A DNA stretch of 64,000 bases, from contig NZ_JAPQNT010000004.1 in the NCBI RefSeq assembly GCF_028867965.1, positions 186,001 to 250,000 on the forward strand. The letters run 5' to 3'. The translations under genes and the position numbers were made by a program. Each line of letters begins with the position of its first letter. The stretch's first letter is position 1. Origin of the DNA: Flavobacterium sp. SUN046 (lineage in GTDB: Bacteria; Bacteroidota; Bacteroidia; Flavobacteriales; Flavobacteriaceae). Of this stretch, positions 1 to 9,368 are shown in pieces. The notes below the pieces were generated by a model that did no database searches, had not been told where the DNA came from, and was given only the letters and a program-made list of their open reading frames with translations.

Positions 1-1869
1 TTTAATCAAAAAATTCATTCTACTTTAGGTGATTTTGTAATTAACTTAAAAAGTAATTCAGAAAAATTAAATATTGAGAATATAATAACTGTTTACAAAA
101 CCAATTTAGAATCTAAATCAAATCAATTTAGATTTAAATTCAATGCCATCTCATTAGATAAAACTAACGTAATTAATTTATCATCAACAGACGCTATTCC
201 TGCAAGAGGTCTTAATTATTTAGATGAATTAGTTAGTCAGTACAACGAAGACGCTATTAAAGACAGAAATCAAATTGCCGAATTCACAAAACAATTTATT
301 AATAAAAGACTAAGAATCATCACTGAAGAACTTGGCGGAGTAGAAGGCAGTGCTGAAGTTTTTAAGAAAAACAGAAAAATTACAAGTGTAGCATCTGATG
401 CAGATGTAAGTTTAAATTCTTCTGTAGACTATAATAAATTAGTTTTAACTATTGAAACTGATTTAAAAGTTAGTCAATTCATGTTAGAAGAAATTAATAA
501 TACTAAACAATATGATTTAATTGCAACTAACATTCTTAGTTCTACAGAAACTTCGGCAGCATTAATTTCAAAATACAATACTTTAGCAATTCAACGTGCA
601 AGAATTATTAAAGAAGCAACAGAGTTGAATCCGAAACGTTTAAATCTAGAAAGTGAGTTATCATCGTTACGCATTAATATTATTGAAAGTTTAAAAAGTA
701 GACAAAATGATTTACTTATTCAAAGAGCCGATTTATTGCGACAATTAAATAAGTATGATAATAAAGTTGAACAAGTTCCTACTAACGAAAGGTTTTATAA
801 TGAAATCTCTCGTCAACAACATATTAAAGAAAATTTATATCTATATCTCTTACAAAAACGTGAAGAAACCGAAATCTCATTAGCGGTTACATCTCCAAAA
901 GCTAAAATAATTGACTCAGCTTATTTAACTGGTCCAGTTGCATTAAATAAAAATATAATTTACTTATTTGCATTTATATTAGGACTATTATTACCTGCTG
1001 GAATTATATTTTTGATTGACTTTTTAGATACAAAAGTTAAAACCAGACATGACATTTTAGAAAAAGTTACAATTCCATATTTAGGTGATATACCAAGATC
1101 TAATACTAATGAAGAGATTATAAAAGCCAACAGCCGTTCAAGTTCAGCCGAAGCTATTAGAATGATTAGAACAAATTTAGATTTTATATTAGCTCATGTT
1201 CCTGAAAATAAATGTAAAACTATTTTTGTTACGTCTTCAGTTCCCAAAGAAGGAAAAACATTTATTGCTGTAAATTTAGCTACAACGGTAGCATTGTCAG
1301 GTAAAAAAGTTTTAATTATAGGATTAGATATTAGAAATCCAAAACTTAGTACTTACATTGATTTACCACCAAAAGGATTAACCAATTATTTGAGTAAATC
1401 TGATGAAAACATCAAAGACTATATTATTAAAGTTAAAGATTTCGATAATTTTTATGCTTTACCTTCTGGAGTTATTCCGCCAAATCCAGTTGAATTGTTA
1501 ATGAATAACAAGATTAATGTTTTATTCAATGAACTTAAAGAACAATATGATTACATTGTAGTTGATACTGCTCCTATAAGTATGGTTACAGATACTCTTT
1601 TAATTGCTAAAAATGCAGATTCATTTATTTACGTTGTTAGAGCTAACTATTTAGATAAAGGCATGTTAAGTTTTGCAGAAACCTTGTATAAAGAAAATAA
1701 ATTGCCAAACATGTCTGTAGTATTAAATGATACCGAAATTAAGAAAACGTATGGCTACGGATATGGTTATGGTTATGGCTACGGTTACGGATATGGCTAC
1801 GGTTATGGCGTAGACGAATCAAAAACATCATTTTTTCAAAAACTTAAAAGCATTTTTTCGAAAAAATAA
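1..1869 (+). CDS. wzc: Wzc-type polysaccharide tyrosine autokinase, 5' end cut by window
   Basis: The reading frame is open from base 1, so the first ATG at 481 is internal and the gene begins outside the window. The visible part holds the end of the periplasmic coiled-coil region, a conserved PxxP-type junction, a second membrane segment (about 951-1025) and a cytoplasmic BY-kinase domain. The kinase shows Walker A (SSVPKEGKT, about 1231-1260), Walker A' (LIIGLDIRNPK) and Walker B (IVVDTAP). The protein ends in ten Tyr-Gly dipeptides followed by a basic tail, where autophosphorylation is expected. Such kinases control chain length and export of capsule or exopolysaccharide. The stop is one base from the stop of the convergent phosphatase gene, its expected partner. 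The family assignment is firm; the polymer is unknown. Confidence 0.95.
   Translation, partial: FNQKIHSTLGDFVINLKSNSEKLNIENIITVYKTNLESKSNQFRFKFNAISLDKTNVINLSSTDAIPARGLNYLDELVSQYNEDAIKDRNQIAEFTKQFINKRLRIITEELGGVEGSAEVFKKNRKITSVASDADVSLNSSVDYNKLVLTIETDLKVSQFMLEEINNTKQYDLIATNILSSTETSAALISKYNTLAIQRARIIKEATELNPKRLNLESELSSLRINIIESLKSRQNDLLIQRADLLRQLNKYDNKVEQVPTNERFYNEISRQQHIKENLYLYLLQKREETEISLAVTSPKAKIIDSAYLTGPVALNKNIIYLFAFILGLLLPAGIIFLIDFLDTKVKTRHDILEKVTIPYLGDIPRSNTNEEIIKANSRSSSAEAIRMIRTNLDFILAHVPENKCKTIFVTSSVPKEGKTFIAVNLATTVALSGKKVLIIGLDIRNPKLSTYIDLPPKGLTNYLSKSDENIKDYIIKVKDFDNFYALPSGVIPPNPVELLMNNKINVLFNELKEQYDYIVVDTAPISMVTDTLLIAKNADSFIYVVRANYLDKGMLSFAETLYKENKLPNMSVVLNDTEIKKTYGYGYGYGYGYGYGYGYGYGVDESKTSFFQKLKSIFSKK
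1750..1809 (+). repeat. Ten tandem TAY-GGN codon pairs encoding a (Tyr-Gly)10 tail
   Basis: Sixty bases made of ten 6-base units, each a Tyr codon followed by a Gly codon with mixed third positions. They encode the tyrosine cluster of the BY-kinase. The third-base variation suggests selection for the peptide rather than very recent slippage, though unit number could still vary between strains. Confidence 0.95.
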
Positions 1870-1870
1870 A

Positions 1871-2608
1871 TTACGACTTAAATAAAGAATTGTTTTGAAT
1901 TGCCTCTTTTAAAGAATCAAGGTTTTTCAAAACAATTTTTTTATAGAAAAAATCAATATGTTTACCATGATGTACATCTGAACCAACAAAATCAATTAAA
2001 TTATTTTTCAATAAATCATCGGCTACTTTAGCTACATTTGGTCCATAGTATCCTACTGATGACAATAGATTAAGTTGAAATAAGCACCCCATTTTTTTTA
2101 ATTTTATATATTCATCAAATGCCGAATGATAAAAATTATACCGTTCAGGATGTGCTAAAATTGGTTTATAACCAGCGATTTGTAACTCAAAAATTATTTC
2201 ATACAATTGCATTGGTGCATTAATATAAGACATTTCTACAAGTACATAATTATCTTTGATAGTAAGTAATTTTTCAGTTTGAAAAAGTTTTCTAAAATTA
2301 TCGTCTAACATGTATTCGGCAGCCGCTTTAAACGAATTTTGAATCCCCGATTTATTTAATTCAACTATAGTGTTTTTTAATTTATCTTCAATTATTGAAC
2401 TAGTATTTTCCCAGACTTGATTTATTACATGAGGTGTAGTTACAAATTCAGCAAAGCCAATTTTTTTCAATTCAGTAACTAAATGAATTGTATCATCAAT
2501 AGATTTAGACCCATCATCAATATTAGGTAAAAGATGAGAGTGTATATCAACATAATCTGACGGTATTAAGTCAGATAATAAAGGTTTATTTTTTTTAAAG
2601 AAAAACAA
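1871..2608 (-). CDS. cpsB: CpsB/YwqE-type tyrosine-protein phosphatase (PHP domain)
   Basis: A 245-residue PHP-family metallophosphatase. Metal-binding motifs are visible: HSH at residues 23-25, TPH near 59, AHPERY near 152 and GSDVHH near 210. Family members dephosphorylate the BY-kinase tyrosine tail and so reset capsule assembly. It is convergent with the Wzc gene, one base apart, which supports this pairing. The start codon is TTG (complement of 2606-2608); a TACTTTTG promoter element sits only 12 bases upstream, so a much longer N-terminus is unlikely. No signal peptide is seen, so it should act in the cytosol. Function follows from family and context, and the start is less sure. Confidence 0.9.
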   Translation of the reverse strand: MFFFKKNKPLLSDLIPSDYVDIHSHLLPNIDDGSKSIDDTIHLVTELKKIGFAEFVTTPHVINQVWENTSSIIEDKLKNTIVELNKSGIQNSFKAAAEYMLDDNFRKLFQTEKLLTIKDNYVLVEMSYINAPMQLYEIIFELQIAGYKPILAHPERYNFYHSAFDEYIKLKKMGCLFQLNLLSSVGYYGPNVAKVADDLLKNNLIDFVGSDVHHGKHIDFFYKKIVLKNLDSLKEAIQNNSLFKS

Positions 2609-2619
2609 TTTTTTTTTAT

Positions 2620-2627
2620 CAAAAGTA
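2620..2627 (-). promoter_or_regulatory. Bacteroidota -7 promoter element for the phosphatase gene
   Basis: On the minus strand this reads TACTTTTG, a full match to TAnnTTTG, 12 bases upstream of the TTG start at 2608. No clear TTG -33 element is found at the usual spacing. Confidence 0.5.
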
Positions 2628-2673
2628 ATTCAAAATAAACAATAATTAAAATACAATTTTAAAGATAGTTTTC

Positions 2674-2681
2674 TAAATTTG
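2674..2681 (+). promoter_or_regulatory. Bacteroidota -7 promoter element for the ABC exporter operon
   Basis: TAAATTTG matches TAnnTTTG and lies 26 bases before the TTG start at 2707. With the minus-strand element at 2620-2627 it makes a divergent promoter region between the phosphatase and the exporter operon. Confidence 0.45.
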
Positions 2682-2706
2682 AACTTTATTAAAAAAATAA
2701 TCTCAT

Positions 2707-4509
2707 TTGAAAAAAATTATATTAAAATCTTTAAAAAATAACTTCAAGCATTTGCATTTTTTTTATGATATTCTAAGAATAAGACTTTTTTTTATTTTAG
2801 GAATTAGTATCTTTTATAGCTTAATAGATGCAATGAGTTTAACAATGTTTATTCCATTATTTCAAATTGCATCTGGAGAAAAAAATACTGTTGCTTCAAC
2901 AAATGAAAACAGCGATGCTTTTTTAAAGATATTTTCTTTTTTTAATTTGAGTCCAACAATAAACTCAGTATTGATTTTAATGGTTTTTTTCTTTTCGTTA
3001 AAAGCTGTTTTTAGATATATAGATGTATTTTATAGAGTTTTAGCAACTTCTTATTTCAATAAACAAATTCGAAATAATTTATTAACATCTATATCTAATT
3101 TAAAATATTCAAAATTTGTTACCATCGATTTTGGAACTATTCAAAATAGTGTAACCTCTGAATCATTAAGTATTAATAATGCTTTTGCGCAATACATTTC
3201 GGTTATTCAAAACATGATTTTTGTAGTTGTATACATTGGATTATCATTTTTAACCAATCCAAAATTTTCTGCAATAGTCGTTTTTGGTGGTTGGGCTTCA
3301 CGATTTTTATTCAAATCTTTGTACAGAGATTCTGAGAAACTATCTTATAGTATTACTAAAGAAAATAATAAACTTTCAAGCTTGGTTTTACAACAAGTTA
3401 CTAATTTTAAATATTTAAAGTCAACAGCTTTAATGAAAACATATCTTTCTAGAGTTAACAAAACCGTTGATACTATTGAAAAAGAAGTTGTTATTTTAGG
3501 AAAAACATCAGCCAAAGTGATGTCATTTCGCGAACCAATAATTGTGTTGTTTTTGGTGGCAGCTATTTACATTCAAATTAATGTAATTGGCGGAACTTTT
3601 AACTCAATTGTAGTAATTTTACTTTTCTTTTATAGAGCATTTGGTAGTTTAATGAGTGTACAACAAAGTTGGACGGCATTTTTAAAATATGTAGGTTCTG
3701 TAAAACATTATATTGACTTTACAACAGAACTAAAAGCAGAAAAAGAATTAGAAGCTGGAGCCGAATTTAAATCATTTAATAACGAAATTTTAATTAACAA
3801 TATTTCTTTTTGTTACGCTAATAAAATTGATGTTTTATCCAATATTTCTTTCACCATAAAAAAGAATAATACTATAGCTTTTGTAGGGAAAAGTGGCTCA
3901 GGAAAAACAACTTTGGTAAATATTGTCTCGGGCTTATTGCAACCAACATCCGGTGAAATATTAATTGATTCAACAAATATGAGAGATTTTAATATTGAAT
4001 CTTTCAGAAAAAAAATTGGATTTATTTCACAAGAAACAGTTGTTTTTAATGATACAATTTTTAACAATGTTACTTTTTGGTCTGAAAAAAATGAAGAAAA
4101 TCTTGCTAGATTTTATGACGTAATTAAAAAAGTAGACTTATTAGAGTTTGTAGAAAAATCAACTTTAAAAGAAGATATTAGTTTAGGTGATAATGGCGTA
4201 GTAATGTCGGGCGGACAAAGACAAAGGTTGTCTATAGCAAGAGAATTATATAAAGATATTGAAATATTAGTTTTAGACGAAGCTACATCATCATTAGATT
4301 CACAAACGGAGCGCTTTATTCAAGAAAGTATAGAATCTTTAAAGGGACATATAACGATTGTTGTTATTGCACACCGATTGTCAACAATTAAAAATGCAGA
4401 TACAATTGTTTTGGTTAATAATGGAAAAATTGAAGAACAAGCAAATTATGAAGATTTAATTTCAAAATCAGTAACTTTTGCTAAAATGGTTTCCTTGCAA
4501 GAACTATAA
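2707..4509 (+). CDS. ABC exporter (fused membrane and ATPase), PglK/MsbA-like flippase
   Basis: A 600-residue half-transporter with an N-terminal six-helix exporter domain (about residues 20-320) and a C-terminal ATPase. Walker A is GKSGSGKTT near 395, the signature MSGGQRQR near 500, Walker B ILVLDEATSS near 521 and the H-loop AHRLST near 557. The architecture fits homodimeric exporters such as MsbA and PglK, which flip lipid-linked saccharides. No Wzx-type flippase is visible in the window, so this may move the lipid-linked repeat unit across the inner membrane; that role is inferred from context. The start is TTG: an in-frame TAA lies at 2698-2700 and the next ATG is about 40 codons in, within the first helix. 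Confidence 0.9.
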   Translation: MKKIILKSLKNNFKHLHFFYDILRIRLFFILGISIFYSLIDAMSLTMFIPLFQIASGEKNTVASTNENSDAFLKIFSFFNLSPTINSVLILMVFFFSLKAVFRYIDVFYRVLATSYFNKQIRNNLLTSISNLKYSKFVTIDFGTIQNSVTSESLSINNAFAQYISVIQNMIFVVVYIGLSFLTNPKFSAIVVFGGWASRFLFKSLYRDSEKLSYSITKENNKLSSLVLQQVTNFKYLKSTALMKTYLSRVNKTVDTIEKEVVILGKTSAKVMSFREPIIVLFLVAAIYIQINVIGGTFNSIVVILLFFYRAFGSLMSVQQSWTAFLKYVGSVKHYIDFTTELKAEKELEAGAEFKSFNNEILINNISFCYANKIDVLSNISFTIKKNNTIAFVGKSGSGKTTLVNIVSGLLQPTSGEILIDSTNMRDFNIESFRKKIGFISQETVVFNDTIFNNVTFWSEKNEENLARFYDVIKKVDLLEFVEKSTLKEDISLGDNGVVMSGGQRQRLSIARELYKDIEILVLDEATSSLDSQTERFIQESIESLKGHITIVVIAHRLSTIKNADTIVLVNNGKIEEQANYEDLISKSVTFAKMVSLQEL

Positions 4510-4526
4510 TTTTAATCGATTAAATT

Positions 4527-5432
4527 ATGAAGTTTGCTATACTTATAACAACTAAAAACCGCCTACAAGATTTAATTTTTACACTTCAAAAGAGTAGCTT
4601 TTTGTTAGCAAATCCCGACGTTGAATGCATAATTTGTGATGATGGATCAACTGATGGAACATTTGAATATTTAAAATTAAATTATCCAAATATTATTTTA
4701 ATTCAAAATGAAATTTCTAAGGGATTGATTTACAGTAGAAACAGATTGTTAGAAAAAACTACAGCTGATTATGCTATCTCATTAGACGATGACGCCAATT
4801 TTTTAACTGATAATATTTTAGAAATAACACAAAATTATTTTAACGAAAATCCTAATTGTGCATTAGTTAGTTTTAGAGTTTTTTGGAATTTAATCAATCC
4901 AAAAACTTTAATTTCTAATCAACAAGCCCAACGAGTAAAAAGTTTTGTTGGTTGTGGACATTGTTGGAGAGTGAGTGATTGGAAATCTATACCTGAATAT
5001 CCTGAATGGTTTATTTTTTATGGCGAAGAAGACTTTGCAGCCTTTCAATTATTTAAATTAAATAAGGAAGTTCATTACTTGCCATCAGTACTAGTTCACC
5101 ATCGTGTTGATGTGGCTTCAAGAAAAAAAGATAATGATTACATAGTGCGAACACGTAGAAGTTTTAGATCAGGATGGTATTTGTATTTTTTATTTTATCC
5201 TTGGCGAATTATACCAGGCAGACTTTTTTTTACTTTTTGGAAGCAAATAAAAAGCAAAACTTTTAAAGGCGATTTTAAAGCTACAGTAGGAATTTTTCAA
5301 GCATTTTTAGATGTTCTATATAATTTACCTAAATTGCTACAGAATAGTAATCGATTAACACCTGAAGAATTTAATATTTTTTTTAAAATTCCTGAAGTAA
5401 AGTTATACTGGAAACCCGAAGATGAAAAATAA
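4527..5432 (+). CDS. Glycosyltransferase family 2
   Basis: A 301-residue GT-A protein. The N-terminal nucleotide-binding half has the CDDGSTDGT signature near residues 35-43 and a metal-binding LDDDAN near 92. The C-terminal part contains a basic stretch and a hydrophobic segment near 225-245 that could sit at the membrane. It starts 17 bases after the exporter gene and its end overlaps neuA by 11 bases, so it is co-translated with the nonulosonate genes. It probably adds one sugar of the repeat unit; donor and linkage cannot be read from sequence. Confidence 0.9.
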   Translation: MKFAILITTKNRLQDLIFTLQKSSFLLANPDVECIICDDGSTDGTFEYLKLNYPNIILIQNEISKGLIYSRNRLLEKTTADYAISLDDDANFLTDNILEITQNYFNENPNCALVSFRVFWNLINPKTLISNQQAQRVKSFVGCGHCWRVSDWKSIPEYPEWFIFYGEEDFAAFQLFKLNKEVHYLPSVLVHHRVDVASRKKDNDYIVRTRRSFRSGWYLYFLFYPWRIIPGRLFFTFWKQIKSKTFKGDFKATVGIFQAFLDVLYNLPKLLQNSNRLTPEEFNIFFKIPEVKLYWKPEDEK

Positions 5433-6090
5433 AACTATTGCAATTATTCCAGCTCGTGGCGGTTCAAAACGCTTACCCAATAAAAATAGTCTTTCTTTAA
5501 ATGAAATTCCATTATTGGCGCACAGCATTTTATTTGCGAAAGCTAATAATTCTATAATTGATGAAATTTATGTTTCAACCGATGATGAAGCGTTAAAAAA
5601 AATAGCAATTCAATTTGGAGCAAAAGTAATTGACAGACCCAAATCATTATCTGGAGATTTTGAACCAACAGTAACTGCATTGAAACATGTTTTAGAATCA
5701 ATTTCAGATTCGGTTGAAAATGTAATTCTTTTGCAAGCAACTAATCCATTGCGCCCAAAGAATTTAATGCAGGATGCTTTTAAAGTATATTTAGAAAAAG
5801 AATGTAATAGTCTATTCACAGTTTCAAGAAATCATCAAAAATTCGGAACTATCTTAAAAGATAAATTTATTCCTTTTAATTACAAAATCGGTCAAAGAAG
5901 TCAAGATTTAAATCCTCTTTATTTTGAAAATGGATTATTGTACATTACCAAAGCAAAATTAGTATTAAATGAAATAATAATTTCAGAAGATGCTTATCCT
6001 TATCTAGTAAATCATATTTTTGCTACTGTTGATATCGATACACAAGAAGATTTCGATTACGCTAGTTATTTATTACAAAAACATACTTGA
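5422..6090 (+). CDS. neuA: CMP-nonulosonic acid synthetase (acylneuraminate cytidylyltransferase)
   Basis: A 222-residue cytidylyltransferase with the diagnostic N-terminal motif IPARGGSKRLPNKN (about residues 9-22), a QATNPLRP motif near 109 and a C-terminal VDIDTQEDF acid cluster. These enzymes join CTP to a nine-carbon sialic-type acid to give the CMP-sugar. It overlaps the preceding glycosyltransferase by 11 bases and precedes neuB and neuC, completing a three-gene pathway. NeuA, LegF and PseF are close relatives, so the exact sugar (Neu5Ac, legionaminic or pseudaminic acid) is not settled by this gene. Cytosolic. Confidence 0.9.
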   Translation: MKNKTIAIIPARGGSKRLPNKNSLSLNEIPLLAHSILFAKANNSIIDEIYVSTDDEALKKIAIQFGAKVIDRPKSLSGDFEPTVTALKHVLESISDSVENVILLQATNPLRPKNLMQDAFKVYLEKECNSLFTVSRNHQKFGTILKDKFIPFNYKIGQRSQDLNPLYFENGLLYITKAKLVLNEIIISEDAYPYLVNHIFATVDIDTQEDFDYASYLLQKHT

Positions 6091-6102
6091 TTATTTAATT
6101 TT

Positions 6103-7143
6103 ATGAATCCATACATTGAAATCGCAGGAAGAAAAGTTGGTGTAGATTATCCGCCATTGGTAATTGCTGAAATAGGAATTAACCATGAAGGTTCAATTAA
6201 AGTCGCCAAAGAAATGGTTGATGCCGCATTTAGAGCTGGAGTAGAAGTGGTAAAACATCAAACACATATTGTTGAAGATGAAATGAGTGGTGCTGCTAAA
6301 AAAGTTATTCCTGGCAATGCCACTATCTCTATTTATGAAATTATGGAGCGTTGTTCACTAAATGAAGAAGACGAATTGGAACTGAAAAATTATGTGGAAA
6401 GTAAAGGAATGATTTTTATTTCAACACCATTTTCTAGAGCTGCAGCCGAACGTTTAAAGAAATTCGATATACCAGCCTATAAAATTGGCTCAGGTGAATG
6501 CAATAATTATCCGCTATTAGAACATATTTGCTCTTTTGGAAAACCTGTAATTTTGAGCACTGGAATGAATACTATTGAAAGTGTTCAAAAAGCTGTAGCT
6601 ATTTTTGACAAACATAAAATTCCTGTTGCATTATTGCATACTACTAATTTATATCCAACACCAATTCATTTAGTACGTTTTGGTGCAATGACCCAACTCC
6701 ATGAAGCTTTTCCTGATAAAGTTTTCGGACTCTCAGATCATACTTTAAACAACAATGCTTGTCTTGGAGCTGTTGCACTTGGAGCAAGTATTTTAGAACG
6801 TCATTTTACAGATACAATGCAGCGAAGTGGTCCAGACATTGTTTGTAGTATGGATGAAAAAGCATGTGCCGATTTAATAACCTCTTCTAATGAAATGTGG
6901 CAAATGCGTGGCGGAATTAAAGAGCCTGCCAAAGAAGAACAAGTAACCATTGATTTTGCTTTTGCAACTGTTTGCAGTATTCAGGCTATCGAAAAAGGAG
7001 CCATTTTAACTAAAGAAAATATTTGGGTTAAAAGACCTGGAACAGGTAAAATAGTAGCCGAACATTTTAATGATGTATTAGGAAAGAAAGCAACAAGGAA
7101 CATTAATAATGACGAACAATTAGATTTTTCAGATTTTGAATAA
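6103..7143 (+). CDS. neuB: N-acylneuraminate synthase (NeuB family)
   Basis: A 346-residue two-domain enzyme: a TIM-barrel NeuB domain (AEIGINHEG near residues 22-30, KHQTH near 49, SDHT near 207) and a C-terminal SAF antifreeze-like domain (about 285-346). It condenses phosphoenolpyruvate with ManNAc or a related 6-carbon sugar to give a nonulosonic acid. The length is normal for the family. It lies 12 bases after neuA and its stop overlaps the start of neuC. LegI and PseI are close homologues; the presence of a NeuC-type epimerase next door argues against pseudaminic acid. Confidence 0.92.
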   Translation: MNPYIEIAGRKVGVDYPPLVIAEIGINHEGSIKVAKEMVDAAFRAGVEVVKHQTHIVEDEMSGAAKKVIPGNATISIYEIMERCSLNEEDELELKNYVESKGMIFISTPFSRAAAERLKKFDIPAYKIGSGECNNYPLLEHICSFGKPVILSTGMNTIESVQKAVAIFDKHKIPVALLHTTNLYPTPIHLVRFGAMTQLHEAFPDKVFGLSDHTLNNNACLGAVALGASILERHFTDTMQRSGPDIVCSMDEKACADLITSSNEMWQMRGGIKEPAKEEQVTIDFAFATVCSIQAIEKGAILTKENIWVKRPGTGKIVAEHFNDVLGKKATRNINNDEQLDFSDFE

Positions 7144-8275
7144 CGTAAAAAAAATTATCTTCCTTACAGGCACTCGTGCCGATTTTGGTAAAATAAAATC
7201 ACTTATTTCAATTCTTGATGACAAAAAAGAATTTGAAGTACATGTTTTTGTTACCGGAATGCATTTGCAAAAAGAATATGGTTATACGCTTGTAGAAATT
7301 GAAAGATGTAATTTTAAGAATGTTTTTACATTTGAAAATCACACACATGAAACCACAATGGATTTAACTTTGGCCAAAACAATTGAAGGATTATCAGGCT
7401 ATTGCAAACAAATAAATCCAGACATGATTGTAGTTCATGGCGATAGAGTTGAAACCCTTGCTGGTGCCATTGTTGGCTCTTTAAATAATATTTTGGTAGC
7501 CCATATTGAAGGTGGCGAACTTTCAGGAACTGTTGATGAGTTAATTCGACATAGCGTTAGTAAATTGAGCCATATTCATTTTGTTTCTAATGATGAAGCA
7601 GCTTCTCGATTGGTGCAAATGGGAGAAATGAAATCGTCAATATACACAATTGGTTCGCCTGATATTGACATAATGTTTTCAGATAATTTACCAAGTCTTG
7701 AAAGTGTTAAAGAATACTATCAAATTTCTTTTGAAACTTTTGCAATAGTTATGTTTCATCCAGTAACAACCGAATCTAAAGAAATGCAACAATATGCTCT
7801 TGATTTTGTAGAAAGTTTGTTATTAGATACTCACAATTACGTAGTTATTTATCCAAATAATGATCTAGGAAGTCAATTTATTATTAATGCGTATTCCCAA
7901 CTGAAAAATAACGACAGATTTAAAATATACCCATCATTACGATTTGAGTATTTTTTAACTTTACTTAAAAACAGTCAATTTATAATCGGAAATAGTAGTG
8001 CAGGAATAAGAGAAGCGCCTTATTATGGAATTCCAATTATAAATATTGGAACACGGCAACAAAACCGTGCTTTGCATGCCGATATTATTAATGTAGATTA
8101 TACTAAAGCGGCTATAGGCGATGCTCTTCAAATGATTGATTCTCATAAACCCAAACCTACAAAAAGTGCTTTTGGTAAGGGAAATAGCGCACAGTTATTT
8201 TTAAAATCAATTGAAAATAAAACTATTTGGAAAGTAAACCACCAAAAACAATTCAGAAATATTAAAGTTAATTAA
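7136..8275 (+). CDS. neuC: UDP-GlcNAc 2-epimerase, hydrolysing (NeuC family)
   Basis: A 379-residue GT-B-fold epimerase with TGTRADFGK near residues 11-19, HGDRVET near 101 and HIEGGELSG near 128. The family releases ManNAc (or a diacetamido analogue) from the UDP-sugar, the substrate for NeuB. The start is TTG at 7136 and overlaps the end of neuB by eight bases; the coding similarity begins almost at once ([10 protein letters not shown]), so no later start is possible. LegG, which uses UDP-diNAc-bacillosamine, belongs to the same family. No dehydratase, aminotransferase or acetyltransferase for the legionaminic route is visible in the window, which favours but does not prove Neu5Ac. Confidence 0.9.
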   Translation: MNNVKKIIFLTGTRADFGKIKSLISILDDKKEFEVHVFVTGMHLQKEYGYTLVEIERCNFKNVFTFENHTHETTMDLTLAKTIEGLSGYCKQINPDMIVVHGDRVETLAGAIVGSLNNILVAHIEGGELSGTVDELIRHSVSKLSHIHFVSNDEAASRLVQMGEMKSSIYTIGSPDIDIMFSDNLPSLESVKEYYQISFETFAIVMFHPVTTESKEMQQYALDFVESLLLDTHNYVVIYPNNDLGSQFIINAYSQLKNNDRFKIYPSLRFEYFLTLLKNSQFIIGNSSAGIREAPYYGIPIINIGTRQQNRALHADIINVDYTKAAIGDALQMIDSHKPKPTKSAFGKGNSAQLFLKSIENKTIWKVNHQKQFRNIKVN

Positions 8276-8306
8276 ATCATTTTTTTAATTTCAAAATATC
8301 TAATTA

Positions 8307-9368
8307 ATGAAAGGATTTATTAAGCGTATTTTAATTTTTATTGGTTTTCCACTAGTTATTATGTGGACTATAGAAATTTTCTGCTTACCAGTAAATTTTT
8401 TTAATCATAGAAATTGGGAAGCGGTTTTACTTAAAACTAATATTCCACATTACGGACCATTATATCCAAATATGTTTTTGTCATCGGTAGAAGTTGGAGA
8501 TTTAGCCCATCATACTAATTACGCTATAAGAAAAAAAGTAATTTGGAAAACAGATGCGCTAGGATTTCGAAATGACTCTGTTTTTAAAAATCCAGATGTT
8601 ATAGTTATTGGTGATTCTTTTATAAATGGAACTTCAATGACTCAAACTGATATTTTTACATGTCAACTCTCTAAGGCTTTCAATAATCGCTATAAGATTT
8701 ATAATTTAGCACCATTTACTTTTAATAATTATGTCGAACTTTTGGAACAAGGAATTATTAAAAAACCAAAAATCATTATCTTCTCTTGTGTAGAAAAAAC
8801 AGTGCCAGAAGTTTTTACTTCAACAGGAAAAAACTATAATTCCATAAGAGAAAAAGTAAAAAATAAAATCAGAAAAAGCAATGTAGCACCAATTTTTGAT
8901 AGATTAACAAGATTTTACATGATCAATTGGATTAAAGCAAGAATTAATAAAAGTAAAGGAACAGGAATTCAATCCGAATTCAATAAAAAAATGTTTTTTT
9001 TAAGAGGTGAAGCAGTAGAACCTCGTAACCAAATTGACGTATACAACACTGCCAAAGCTATTACTTCGTATAAAAAATATTGCGATAAAATAGGAGTGAA
9101 ATTTCTTTTTCTGCCAATGCCAAACAAAGAAACTGTTTATTATGATTTTGTACCTTTGCCTAAACAGCCTAATTATCTTTTCGAGTTGTGTGATTTATTA
9201 AATAAAGATAGTATTCCAAATATTAATACTCTTAAAGTTTATAATTCTAATAGAAGGTCTTCACAACTAATGTACCAACTTGATGACACTCATTGGAATC
9301 CTTTGGGAGTCAAATTAATTTCAAATGCTGTAAAAATTAAATTAGTAGAAACTCATGGATTATTCTAA
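8307..9368 (+). CDS. Membrane-anchored SGNH/AlgX-like protein, probable polysaccharide O-acetyl transfer
   Basis: A 353-residue protein with one N-terminal membrane anchor (residues 5-25) and an extracytoplasmic SGNH-type domain. The block I motif GDSFING places the nucleophile at Ser104. A DDTHWN motif near the C-terminus (Asp326, His329) matches the Asp-x-x-His of AlgJ/AlgX/DltD-like proteins. These act with an MBOAT protein to move acetyl groups onto exported polysaccharides, and an MBOAT gene lies 3 kb downstream at 12601. Its last 14 bases overlap the next gene. An esterase role is also possible. Membrane facing the periplasm. Confidence 0.7.
   Translation: MKGFIKRILIFIGFPLVIMWTIEIFCLPVNFFNHRNWEAVLLKTNIPHYGPLYPNMFLSSVEVGDLAHHTNYAIRKKVIWKTDALGFRNDSVFKNPDVIVIGDSFINGTSMTQTDIFTCQLSKAFNNRYKIYNLAPFTFNNYVELLEQGIIKKPKIIIFSCVEKTVPEVFTSTGKNYNSIREKVKNKIRKSNVAPIFDRLTRFYMINWIKARINKSKGTGIQSEFNKKMFFLRGEAVEPRNQIDVYNTAKAITSYKKYCDKIGVKFLFLPMPNKETVYYDFVPLPKQPNYLFELCDLLNKDSIPNINTLKVYNSNRRSSQLMYQLDDTHWNPLGVKLISNAVKIKLVETHGLF

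Noticed and set aside
1750..1809. Short tandem units as a possible CRISPR or VNTR outside a gene
   Set aside because: The units are in-frame Tyr-Gly codons within the kinase gene, with no spacers.
3813..4067. Minus-strand open frame within the ABC exporter gene
   Set aside because: It is a shadow of the ATPase domain in another frame.
5422..8275. Pseudaminic acid pathway
   Set aside because: A NeuC-type hydrolysing epimerase is present, and no PseB/PseC/PseG-type genes are seen in the window.
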